Program-made: the position numbers and the translations under genes
The notes under the pieces: generated by a model
The model's database searches: none
What the model was told of the DNA's origin: nothing
The model's input: only the letters and a program-made list of their open reading frames with translations
Shown: positions 37,511-47,741 of the stretch, piece after piece
How positions within the stretch are numbered: position 1 is the stretch's first letter
How the letters are laid out: every line of letters begins with the position of its first letter
Assembly: GCA_047967505.1 (NCBI GenBank)
Contig: CM106541.1
Reading direction: 5' to 3' (one strand)
DNA length: 64,000 nt
Source: Dipteris shenzhenensis
Taxonomy: Eukaryota > Polypodiophyta > Polypodiopsida > Gleicheniales

Positions 37511-37934
37511 TGTCAAAAGGGATTGCATGACACACTGTCAGATTGTCAGTGTCAGAGGGACAGGCTACCATTGTCAGAAGGACAGACTACAGACTGTAGG
37601 TCTAAACTACACTCTGCAGGAGGGAAGCACATGGAGTAGAAGCAAGATGATGACATGGCACACACAGGACAATCGTGGCAGATGAGCTGTTGTGCTACAC
37701 ACAGGACAGACATGACAGATGCCACTGGCACAACGTGACAGCATGAGGACTAGCTGATTGATGATGTGGCAGACTGCAGTTTGATTAGCCTTCTCCTTTA
37801 GTGCTCATGGTTGAACCTGCCCATCACCCTCCCTCATTTTCGAGGGAAAGATCTTCTATCTTTTGGGCTTTGGGAATGTCTTGTATCCCCCAGTCCACTG
37901 ACTATCTCGGCTTCTTCCGTGCTTGGATTTTCTC

Positions 37935-40900
37935 TCATCGCCTAGCCTTCTTCACTTCCTGCTGGATGTGAGCACATGCATAGATGTTGGACATCAAGAC
38001 ATAAGATGCGGCATCCTTTTCATCCAATTGCACTGCCTGTTCAAAGGCCAGTCTTCCAAGCTCCACATTACCCCACTTTTGACAAGCACCCAACAGAGTA
38101 TGCCACACCACAAGGTCATGATGGAAAGGCATCTTCTTCACTATCGCTACTGCCTCCTCTAATTGGCCTGCACGGCCAAAGAGATCAACCATGCCAATGT
38201 GGTGCTCAATAGTTGGAGTGATGCCGTAGTCTCTGCTCATGGCCTCAAAGCAATTCTGGCCCTTATCCACTAGACCCGTGTGACTGCATACAGTAAGGAT
38301 GATAGAGAATGTGACCTCATTTGGCTTTATCTCTTCTCCTCTCATTCTCTCAAGCATATGGAAAACTATGTCACTTTCTCCATGCTGGGCATATCCTGCA
38401 ATCAGTGCATTCCACGAGACCTCATCACGGACTGCCAGCTTGTCAAACACTTCCCGTGCTTCTGCAATTGAGCCACATTTGGCACACATATCCACCAAGG
38501 TGTTGCCAACGGCAAGATCTCGTTCCAGCCCCTTTCTAGCTATCTCGGCATGCATTTCTCGGCCCTTGTCTATCACTCCTATGCTGCCACAAGCTTTCAA
38601 GCTGCAATTGAATGTGGCAGCACTTGGAGAGAGACCCTGCAGTTGCATCTGTTCAAGACAATTGAGCACTTCCTCACCAAGCCCATGCTTGGCATAACCG
38701 GCAATCAGTGCATTCCACAAGACCTCATCTCGAACTGGCAGCTTATCAAACACTTCCTGTGCTTCCGCAAGAGAGCCACATTTGGCATACATATCTACCA
38801 AGGTGGTGCCAACAACAATATCTCTTTCCAGGCCCTTTCTGCCTATCTCGGCATGCATTTTTCGGCCCTTGTCTATTACTCCTATGCTACCACAAGCTGC
38901 TAAGCTGCAAACAAAAGTGACAGCATTTGGAGAGAGACCCTCCAGTTGCATCTGTTCCAGACAGTTCAGTGCTTCCTCATCAAGCCCCTGCTCGGCATAC
39001 CCTGCGATCAGTGCAGTCCACGAGACCTCATCTCGCACTGGCAGCTTGTCAGACACTTCCTGTGCTTCTACAAGAAAGCTACATTGAGCATACATATCCA
39101 CCAAGATGCTGCCAACAATAAGATCTCTTTCCAGCCCCTTTCTGGCTATCTCAGCGTGTATTTCCCGACCCTTGTCTATTGCTCCTATACTGCCACAAGC
39201 TTTCAAGCTGCAAGCAACTGTGACAGCATCTGGAGAGAAACCCTCCAGTTGCATCTGTTTCAGACAGTTCAGTGCTTCTTCACCAAGATCATGCTCGGCA
39301 TATCCTGTGATCAGTGCAGTCCACAAGACCTCATTTCGAACTGGCAGCTTGTCAAACGTTTCCCGTGCTTCTGCAAGGAAGCCACACTTGGCATACATAT
39401 CCACCAAGGTGGTGCGAACAATAAGATCTGTTTCCAGCCCCTTTCTGGCTATCTCGGCGTGTATTTCTTGGCCCTTGTCTATCGCTCCTATGCTGCCACA
39501 AGCTGTCAAGCTGCAAACGAATGTGACAGCATCTGGAGAGGGACCCTCCAGTTGCATCTGTTCAAGACAGTTCAGCGCTTCCTCACCAAGCCCATGCTCC
39601 ACATATCCTGCGATCAGTGCAGTCCACGAGACCTCATTTCGGACTGGCAGCTTGTCAAACCCTTCCCATGCTTCTGCAAGCGAGCCACATTTGGCATACA
39701 TATCTACCAAGGTGGTGCAAACAACAAGATCTCTTTCTAGACCCTTTCTGACTATCTCGGCATGTATTTCTCGGCCCTTGTCTATTGCTCTTATGCTGCC
39801 GCAAGCTTTCAAGCTACAAGCAAACGTGACAGCATCTGGAAAGAGACCCTCCAGTTGCATCTGTTCGAGACAGTTCAGCGCTTCCTCACCAAGCCTTTGA
39901 TCAGCATATCCTGCCATCAGTGCGTTCCATGAGACGTGGCCTCGAACTGGCAGCTTGTCAAACGCTCCCTGTGCTTCTGCAAGAGAACCACATTTGGCAT
40001 ACATATCCACCAAGGTGGTGCCAACAGAGAGATCTCTTTCCAGCCCCTTTCTGGCTATTTCGGCGTGTATTTCTCGGCCCTTATTTATCGCTCCTATGCT
40101 GCCACAAGCTTTCAAGCTGCAAGTAAATGTGACAGCATCTGGAGAGAGACCCTCGAGTTGCATCTGTTCAAGACAGTTCAGCACTTCCTCACCAAGTCCA
40201 TGGTCAGCATACCCTGCAATCAGTGCGGTCCACGAGACCTCGTCTCGGACTGGCAGCTTGTCTAATGCTTCCCGTGCTTCCACAAGCAATCCACATTTGG
40301 TGTACATATCCACCAAGGTGCTGCCGACAAAGAGATCTATTTCCAGCCCCTTTATGGCTATCTTGGTGTGCATTTCTCGGCCCTTGTCTATCACTCCTAT
40401 GCTGCCACAAGCTTTCAAGCTGCAAACAAATGTTACAGCATCTGGACAAAGACCCTCCAGTTCCATCTGTTGAAGACAATTCAGCGCTTCCTCACCAAGC
40501 CCATGCTGGGAATATCCTGCGATCAGTGCATTCCATGAAACCTTGTCTCGAACTGGCAGCCTGTCAAACGCTTCCTGTGCTTCTCCAAGGGAGCCACTTT
40601 TGGCATACATATCCACCAAGATGTTGCCAACAAAAAGATCTGTTTCCAGTCCCTTTCTGACTATCTCAGCATGTGTTTGTCGACCTTGTTCTGTATATCT
40701 CAGCCTAGCACAAGCTTTTAGTACCATGACAAAGGTATACTTGCTTGGGTGTACAAAGTCCTCTTGCATTTTCTGGTAGAGGTTGAGGGCATGCTTCGAA
40801 TCCCCGAATTCGATATAACCCCAGATTAGAGAATTCCACGAATACTCGTTCCTATCAACCAACTTGTTAAAAACCTGCTGAGCATTCCACAAGCTCCCAA

Positions 40901-41225
40901 CTTGCACCAACATTGGAACAACATAGTTCCCAAGAGATCTATGATCTTCCAGCCCATTTTTGCACAGATAGTCATAGAAGCGTTTCGTATACGCCAGATG
41001 TTTCTTTGTTCTGCACTTATGCAAGATGCATGTAATGTTCTGAATTGAAGGCGGCTGGGGCATCCGTTCCATAGACGTGAGTGCCTCCTCTAAGCTGAGT
41101 GTTTCCCAGCCCCTCTTCTCGGGCGATTCTTGTGCATTAGCTGCATTGACCTTTACTCCAGCCTTGCCGCAGTCCTCTACCAAGTGGGCTTGGGAAGCTG
41201 GTGCTTTGGGCTTTTTCTCTAGCAT
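37935..41225 (-). CDS. Long PLS-type pentatricopeptide repeat protein
   Basis: An uninterrupted 1096-codon frame. PPR proteins of this class bind organelle RNA in sequence-specific fashion; the family is usually plastid or mitochondrial. After about 100 N-terminal residues come nine P modules of about 101 residues each (first L-S-P, then repeats), recognised by W-[NT]-[AS]-L-[IM]-x-G-Y and by the S motif LVDMYAKCGSLAEA. The middle seven are so alike that the gene is also a roughly 303-bp DNA tandem repeat. The C-terminus has the E1-like segment (HHIGMVDLFGRAGQLEEA to YVLMSNIYA), then stops after VKKARR. No E2/E+ or DYW domain follows; the sequence past the stop, in the same frame, reads EKIQARKKP, resembling the usual start of E2, before a second stop. 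ATG 41225 is the first in frame; an acceptor-like TTAACAACAG about 100 bases upstream could mark a 5' intron. Confidence 0.9.
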   Translation of the reverse strand: MLEKKPKAPASQAHLVEDCGKAGVKVNAANAQESPEKRGWETLSLEEALTSMERMPQPPSIQNITCILHKCRTKKHLAYTKRFYDYLCKNGLEDHRSLGNYVVPMLVQVGSLWNAQQVFNKLVDRNEYSWNSLIWGYIEFGDSKHALNLYQKMQEDFVHPSKYTFVMVLKACARLRYTEQGRQTHAEIVRKGLETDLFVGNILVDMYAKSGSLGEAQEAFDRLPVRDKVSWNALIAGYSQHGLGEEALNCLQQMELEGLCPDAVTFVCSLKACGSIGVIDKGREMHTKIAIKGLEIDLFVGSTLVDMYTKCGLLVEAREALDKLPVRDEVSWTALIAGYADHGLGEEVLNCLEQMQLEGLSPDAVTFTCSLKACGSIGAINKGREIHAEIARKGLERDLSVGTTLVDMYAKCGSLAEAQGAFDKLPVRGHVSWNALMAGYADQRLGEEALNCLEQMQLEGLFPDAVTFACSLKACGSIRAIDKGREIHAEIVRKGLERDLVVCTTLVDMYAKCGSLAEAWEGFDKLPVRNEVSWTALIAGYVEHGLGEEALNCLEQMQLEGPSPDAVTFVCSLTACGSIGAIDKGQEIHAEIARKGLETDLIVRTTLVDMYAKCGFLAEARETFDKLPVRNEVLWTALITGYAEHDLGEEALNCLKQMQLEGFSPDAVTVACSLKACGSIGAIDKGREIHAEIARKGLERDLIVGSILVDMYAQCSFLVEAQEVSDKLPVRDEVSWTALIAGYAEQGLDEEALNCLEQMQLEGLSPNAVTFVCSLAACGSIGVIDKGRKMHAEIGRKGLERDIVVGTTLVDMYAKCGSLAEAQEVFDKLPVRDEVLWNALIAGYAKHGLGEEVLNCLEQMQLQGLSPSAATFNCSLKACGSIGVIDKGREMHAEIARKGLERDLAVGNTLVDMCAKCGSIAEAREVFDKLAVRDEVSWNALIAGYAQHGESDIVFHMLERMRGEEIKPNEVTFSIILTVCSHTGLVDKGQNCFEAMSRDYGITPTIEHHIGMVDLFGRAGQLEEAVAIVKKMPFHHDLVVWHTLLGACQKWGNVELGRLAFEQAVQLDEKDAASYVLMSNIYACAHIQQEVKKARR
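38350..40700. repeat. 303-bp tandem repeats encoding PPR modules
   Basis: The block containing ggcagcttgtcaaac and gccacatttggcatacatat recurs every 303 bases, about eight times. Copies differ by scattered substitutions and no frame-changing indels, as expected under selection on the protein. Confidence 0.88.
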
Positions 41226-41325
41226 GTCGTTAAGCCGACCTGGATTGTACCAACCGTCTATCCGTAGTGGCTCCTCGGTAATCTTATGCTTGAAGTCTGG
41301 AAATCTTGGGTTTTTCTGTTGTTAA

Positions 41326-42202
41326 GATTCACAAAAGACTCGTCACACTAGCTACTCTAAAGATTTACCTGTGCAAATCAATCAGATTCGCGGCACGCTT
41401 ACTTTGCTCCCTCGGTTGTCCAACCACTGTGAGTTGTCCGTGAAATACTCCTTCCATAAGAGCTCCGTCCCTGACCTACCTGCGAAACGAAAACCAATTG
41501 CTAGAAACAATCTTTTCCCCCGAATCGGTAAAAATAAGCACAGCACTCCATGTGAAGACCTGAACGCGAAGATTCCTCCACCACTGCTGCACTGTCCTCG
41601 GGGGGGTGGCTTGATCGCCTGCGCAGATGAGCTGCCAACCAGTAGGATTGTGGATCACTGCTACGGAAATACCCCGAGCCATGCACCTGACCGACGACAG
41701 GGCTGGTTGCGGTTGCGTCAAACGTATGACGGGGATCTCTGCCTCCTCCTGTATACATATTCATAAAACTCGAGCAACGTTGTGAGGCATAGAGATGAGA
41801 AGAAACAGTTGAAGGTGTAGGAGGTCGGACGGTTGTCTCGGTTTTCGATCGGGAAATTGCATCATAGGAAATACGGCCGAAATACGGGGGAAATACTGGG
41901 AACGAAGGAAAATACCACACCACCCTCTCACCCTCGATGCTCTCTCTCCCTCGCTTCTCCCGCATTGCCCTCTCTTCCTCAGGCTCCTCATCCTCCTCGC
42001 CCATCGTTGCTCCTCATCCTCCTCGCCCATCGTTGCTCCATTACTCCTCCATCCGCTTTTCCATCTCTGTTGCCCTCTTCCCCACCCATTGTTGCTCCTT
42101 GTTGCCCATCGTTGGCACCTGTCTTGAAATAGCTCTCGGGATGCAAGGATCGAGTGGAATAATTTGAGTCTTTGCATGAGATTTGTTGCCTTCCTGTCGC
42201 AG
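41326..42202. other. Intergenic region between divergent PPR gene and cupin exon
   Basis: Holds the PPR 5' flank. An antisense-looking frame of 167 codons (42004-41501, minus) is open but shows no domain. GC-rich cctcctcgcccatcgttgctcc words are repeated twice at 41990-42040. Confidence 0.4.
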
Positions 42203-42324
42203 ATAAGGTGGATCAGCCAATCAGCACCGCCATCTATTTCCTCCTCCCCAGTGGAAGCATCTCCAGACTGCATCGGATTCCTTCTGCCGAAGTTTGGCAT
42301 TTTTATCTTGGGGAGCCCCTGACG
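42203..42324 (+). pseudogene. Isolated exon of a DUF985 / Cupin_5 protein
   Basis: The frame encodes VDQPISTAIYFLLPSGSI, then SRLHRIPSAEVWHFYLGEPL. This matches the core of Cupin_5 (DUF985): the S-T-A-I-Y-F-L-L, the metal-site-like H-R and the E-V-W-H-F-Y-x-G. The exon is bounded by an acceptor (GTCGCAG, ending 42202) and a donor (ACG|GTATGC at 42325). Neither the upstream exon nor the downstream strands of the barrel could be found nearby. The next in-line sequence (43003 on) has a possible acceptor TCTGCAG but no cupin similarity. Probably a gene fragment; a real gene with very long introns is less likely but possible. Confidence 0.65.
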
Positions 42325-43376
42325 GTATGCATTGTTGATTTCTATTGTTGTTGATCTTATCGGGGACGAGGTGTAGTATGTGTTGGGTCAAGATCTGTGC
42401 TCTGTGAGGTTACGGGTAAGGTCGGCACAGCCCTGTGCCGGTTCAGTGACAGACACAACAAACGGTCTTAGTGAGGATTTCACCATCTCCAGCAGTGCAA
42501 AGTAAGCCGTAAAATAGGTAGGCTCCCCTTCTATCCCGTGCTAGTAATAAAATTTACATTGTTATGTCGTGATACGCAAGCATACTTTTTAAAAGAGAGT
42601 CAATGTAATCGCCTGCATTCGGTATAAAGTATAGCATTGGAAACAAACAATGCCAACTGCGAGGCTTTATAGATGTCCAATTGTAACCGAAGGTGACTTC
42701 CCTGTTCCGTTCCCAAAAATATTAGAAATTTTGCATCGCATTCACCAAACAAAAGAGCGTTTCTTCAACCGATTTGCTTTCTATAATGGAGTTTGTCTCA
42801 TACATTTCAACTTCTACGCCAGCAATCCAAATTTTAACAGTTGTTTAACAGCAATCCAAATTTTTTTAACGAAGATTTAGCTACGGGTATTGAGTGCTGA
42901 AGGGAATTACTTTTGTTTTTCATGCTGCAATTCCTTTAGCCTCTACATATATTAATTTTTAAATTGTATCAGCTTTGTTGATACGTGTTTTTTTTGTCTG
43001 CAGGTGACATTAGAAGAGTCAAGAGATGGGATTGATGAAATTTCACATCAAGCTTTAAGAGACAGGGTAGTTGTAACACTTGATATTAGTCTTCGGCAAT
43101 TGTTATGAGGAGAAACTTTTCCTAAGGTTGGTACAGGTAGTGCACCGAAGTCCATAGTTTGTGACTTCAAAGGTATGCTAACAGCCTGTCTTCTTTTTGC
43201 AGAAACTATTTAGTACGGATTCTTTAACAATCAGGGAGCCAAACAATATATGTGGCTACGTAGCAAATGTTTGTGTTGCTAGGTCAGTCCGACGCCAAGT
43301 AATAGCCTCAAGCCTTCTAGAGGTTTCAGTCAAGGCAGCAGTAGGATCTCTTTCTTTGCAGTAGGATCTTTCGACA

Positions 43377-44260
43377 ATGGAAGAGTCAACGAATCCTACA
43401 ATTAGAGCTCCCTACCAAAGCATTCGGGGTATGAGTTCATATGAGCAACAAAGGCCACAATTTGTTCAACAGCAGCAAGGCTTTCCGATTAGACAAGAAT
43501 ATTATCCAAGCTTAAATCAGCCACCTGTATCCTCATTTCCTCACCCTCTCCAGCAGCCTTTTGATAGGATGAACACCCCTGAATATATGGACCTCATCAT
43601 ACTAGAGATTTCTCACAGCATGCATTTCCACAAGCTACACTTCAGCAATCCCCAATGTCAGCATTCTCTAGTTATCACGAGGAAGAGGGATTCCACTTAG
43701 AATTGGATAGTATTAAATCTTGGAGGGAGAGCACTCAATGCCCAACTGCTAATCCCTCTTCCTATCCTAGCTCTACTGAAACACACACCCCCTCCGGTGA
43801 CAGCCAACAGGTTTCTAAAGGGACGTCAGTAAAGATGAAAGACTGGCCTTCTACAAAGGCACGTAAACGCCAGGAATCTGAAGCTGAAGGAGCTGAACAT
43901 GAAGACAATGATCCACAAAGGGGAAAGAGATATTCATCCAGTGAGCTGAAGGTTCAGAATTTATATTGTTCAAGGATCAAGTTTTGAATGCAATACACAA
44001 AGTAATGCACAGAAGGCCAAAGGTTGTTTCACAATCTAGATGTCAGAGTGAAGTAGGAGGGGCACGAGGGCCCACTTGTGGAGAGATGTTGTAGGAGGAA
44101 GGTGTTTCAAGGATGGGTGGAAAGAGAGCAAAGAGAAGCTCTCATATTCATTCCATTGTCTTTGATGCAATGGATAAGGTAGTGGATAAGTTTGAAGCAT
44201 GACAAAGCCATGATGACATGAATCAAGCCATCAAGGCTATTTCCTCATTGGAAAGGTAAA
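43377..44260 (+). pseudogene. Unassigned Gln/Ser/Pro-rich reading frame, broken
   Basis: Starts at ATG 43377 with MEESTNPTIRAPYQSIRG, then a Gln-rich stretch. A shift near 43655 leads into a second frame to 43987 with a basic, acidic tract (KARKRQESEAEGAEHEDN). A further frame at about 44150-44260 reads SIVFDAMDKVVDKFEA and DDMNQAIKAISSLE. The composition resembles a DNA-binding or transposon accessory protein. I do not recognise a domain. Could be the accessory protein of the nearby Harbinger remnant, or the N-terminal part of the gene at 45742. Confidence 0.3.
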
Positions 44261-45741
44261 CGAGTACCATGTGTACATGTTCAGGACATCTGGTTGCAAC
44301 AACTTTAGTTGCTCAGCTACATCTCACCTTCCAGCATCAGATCAACCAAGATTCGCTCAGGTCCATCCCTCCATCAGCTCAAATCTGGGGTAGATTCAGC
44401 AGTAGATACAGTCACCCATTTTTAGCAAGCAAGCACCCATCTTTTGAGAAGATTTCAGTCTTTGATTCTGCCTTGGTTCGCAGCCAGCATTGATTTTCCT
44501 CCTTGCAGCCACCTATAGCTGTCTCCAGCCAGATAGCAAGGTAGTTTTCCAGCCATGGAGGAGCATTCATGAGCCTGATGGAGGTATCCTCATTCATGAA
44601 TAGCAAATGATATACAACCATGTCTTACAAAGGTAAGGAGTTGCATCAAATTTCAGTATAAAGGAAAGCCAAGGAGGAGCTGGAAAGATAGCTCAGTAGA
44701 TCTGTCTTCACAAGTAGGAAAAAGAACATGTAATGCTTCCAATATGAAGCAAAGTGCACCTTTGAGCATAAAGCAACGTGCAGGGTGTGGACAGAAGTGA
44801 GCCAAATTTGTGGATCACTTGCATAATGAGAAAATGGTTGGCATTGGTGGAGGGGTAATGGGGTTTTAATATGAGTTAATGTGCAAGTGAACCCAGTGAG
44901 GTAGTTGATAGCTTGGGCATGGATATGTGATCTTTGACAAGGTTTTATAATCAGTTCATCCCTGTGCTCTCAATAAGTTCCCCAGGGTCTTCTACTGTCA
45001 AATATGTAGAACTCTCTCTTTCCCCAAGCACAGATATTGATGGCGCTTCCGTTTTTAACAACGAAGGGCAGTAGTGCATGCACTAACAGAGCTCTGTACT
45101 ATTTGTGGGGATGCCATGCTGAGTGCTAGGAATGTTTTGACTCTCAGACTCAAAGGGGGAGATTAGCAATATTGGACTCTTCATATCCAAGCAGATGGCT
45201 GTAATTTCATCAACTACAGAACCTTGTTTCCTACTACTGATTCACCATGCAATGAGGCTAATAAGAATCACGTGATGAGAAGAATACAAATTCAAACCAT
45301 TGGTACTACAAGAACTCAGGCCTCCCATAATTTCAGGAAGGCACTTGCCAATGACAGAAAAACAATGGTAGTGCTTATGGCCTCAATTATACCGGTATGG
45401 GACGACTACTGCCCCATAGGAAGAAGTTGCTGCCATTTAATTAGCTGCCATTTAACTGGCTGCCTGCCCACATGAGATGTTGGCTACCTATGGATGCTTG
45501 CCTATAACTTGGAAAGGCCATGTGCTCTTGCTGCCACTGTGAATTCCAAGGGTCAAAACCTCTGAGCCAATCACCACTAGCAAATGTACTGTAACTTAAG
45601 AGATTTTTCTTTTGTTGTGGTGTCATGGGGTGCACTGATTGCAGGATTTGCTATGCATGGGGAACTATGTAACAAGCCCTAAAAGCTGTGGATGATTTCA
45701 AGCACGGATGTGTCCTTATTTCCACCAGCTGAACTTCTTGC

Positions 45742-47185
45742 ATGGTGGACAACTTCATCGTATGGTTCTCAAAGCCCTGTGTGTTTAACCCTGTGAACGA
45801 GGCATTGGATCAAGGGCTAGGGATACCAGCTATGTTGAATGCCACAGAATCGATATCTTGTGTTGCAGATTGGGCTTGCTTTCTTGTGAACTTAAGTCTC
45901 TTCAACAGGTTTGTTAGATGTGTGATGCCCTTTGAAGTCAAGCCCCCCATGGCAGTTCAAACTAGAGACACGTGAACATGCTGTCGATCTACTTATATAT
46001 GATGTTCAAGCTCAGCGCAACAAAGTAAGATTCGGAATCACACGTGTATTTGTACCATGGATGTTTTTATCGAAGCTATGCTTATATATTAATATAAAAT
46101 CTTGGTGAAAGTTTATTAAGCTCATTTTTTTAGTTTCACAATATTGATAGGATGTAGTACATTTTTATATATTTTCTTTGATTGAAATTTGAAGTAAAAA
46201 CTATAAATCCTGGAGAAACTTCAAATTTCTTTGCATAAAAGTTTCAAATCATGATGGTGAAGCTTTCAAACATTTATTTTTATTAGGTCATACAAAAATT
46301 CAACACCAATATAAAATTTTTGCTTCTTAACGAAACTAACTTGAAAAAATCATCCATGATTTGTACATGATTTTAGAGGAAACTCTGTATGCAGTGCTAT
46401 GTTCAAAAGAGAAATACATCTTCCTACAGAGGTGTGGTAGCCCTCAAGAGAAGCGTTTGATGATATCTAAGACATTTACATGTAATGATCGAATAGGCAT
46501 TAGGAGATGCATACTTTTCATGTCCCACCTTATAATAAATTCTCAAGCAATTCCTAGAGTTGCTGTGGATTAAGTCGGAGACACACCATTGTACAAAAAG
46601 ATTGTGACTCCTCTTTGTCAAAAGAGGCCAAAGAAAGGAGCTTCACGTGTCAAACCGGAGCCTTCCATTGTGATCAAGAGGAGAGCAACTGCACAATGTG
46701 AAAAAGAGATTCTATGGTGGTCACTTGCAGGTGATGAATCAAATATGTTGTCAAGCAATGCTCCCATGGAACCATCTTGCTGGATAAGGAAGCCAATTGG
46801 CACACATGCAGTCAAGGATTGGTTTACAGGGTTAGCAGAATTTGACATACACTCTCTACAATTAGGTGTAGTTCTGTCAAGTTTTGGTGGAAAGGTGATT
46901 GTTAGAGCAGGCTACATATGGGGTCAACATGCAGCAATTAAAATGTTTGATTTTGCGGAGGGGCCACACTTTCTTGAGCAGTTCCATCAAGAAGTTAATG
47001 CATATCATATTCTAGAAGGGATACAGGGAAAAGTTGTACCAAGGATGCTGGCATACGAATCCTTGTGGGGCGGATTCATGGGATTTTTAGAAGGCTATGT
47101 GCCTACAAAGGATGACTTTCAAATGCAACCTGATCTTTTTGATATATTGCATGGGAAGCATTTGACAAAATTCCCAAAAAGTTAG
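45742..47185 (+). pseudogene. REase-kinase fusion (Crinkler/CR-type effector-like) with one intron, broken
   Basis: Exon 1 (45742-46024) contains an E-x-K motif in VMPFEVKPP, as in PD-(D/E)xK nuclease folds, preceded by a conserved-looking ADWACF region. A donor (AAA|GTAAGA at 46025) and a T-rich stretch up to an acceptor (TTTTAGAG, ending 46378) give a 354-bp intron. Exon 2 (46379-47185) reads TLYAVLCSKEKYIFLQR, then a kinase-like N-lobe: VIVRAGYIWGQHAAIKMFDF (beta-3 lysine) and EQFHQEVNAYHIL (alpha-C glutamate), then VPRMLAYES. Breaks: a one-base shift near 45970, a TAA at about 46571-46573, and an early end at 47183 before the catalytic loop. Similar REase-kinase architectures are known in eukaryotic Crinkler-type proteins, where the kinase lies C-terminal. 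The gene is disrupted here; I describe it only. Confidence 0.5.
46025..46378 (+). other. Predicted intron in the REase-kinase gene
   Basis: GTAAGA donor, AG acceptor, 354 bp, T- and A-rich, with reading frames closed inside it but consistent protein similarity on both sides. Confidence 0.5.
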
Positions 47186-47508
47186 GAAATATATGCAAAG
47201 CTGAAGACTTAAAGGTCCAAATGAGTTGCTACATTTAGATGTAGTGTTCGAACAGCAGCTGGATGGAAATATATAAGTATAGTACTCATGCAAATTTTGT
47301 CATTGGTTGCATCTAGCCCTTGCTTGGTTGAATGGTTCATCTAGATTTGGCACATTATGTCTTGTACATTTTTTATAGTTTAATGCAACACAATTTTGAC
47401 TTTCAAACATTTTATCATGTTTCATGCCATGTGGATTATTCAATTTAGTACATCTTGTATGATGCAAAATGTTGAATGCCAGTAGATTAATGGAAATGAA
47501 AGTCTTAT

Positions 47509-47584
47509 CATTTGATTCACAGTGAAAATTCAAGATATATTATAAACATTTGATTCACAGTGAAAATTCAAGATATATTATAAA
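47509..47584. repeat. 38-bp tandem duplication
   Basis: The unit catttgattcacagtgaaaa... starts at about 47509 and again at 47547, without visible differences. Confidence 0.9.
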
Positions 47585-47741
47585 CATTGATAAAAGCTTC
47601 ACGCATTAGTCAAGGGCTACCAATTACTGTCAATCTCTTTGCTAACCATGTTCTTTGATTTGGACAAACCAAATATCCACCTCCATGAAATTCGATTACA
47701 CTACAAAGCCACATCATTACTTGAAAGCATTCTTTCCTCAT

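Noticed and set aside
38299-40779. Several plus-strand frames of 100-260 codons
   Set aside because: Antisense shadows of the PPR repeats.
41501-42300. Minus-strand frames of 167 and 179 codons upstream of the PPR gene
   Set aside because: No recognisable domain; one overlaps the better supported cupin exon on the other strand. A 5' exon of the PPR gene cannot be excluded.
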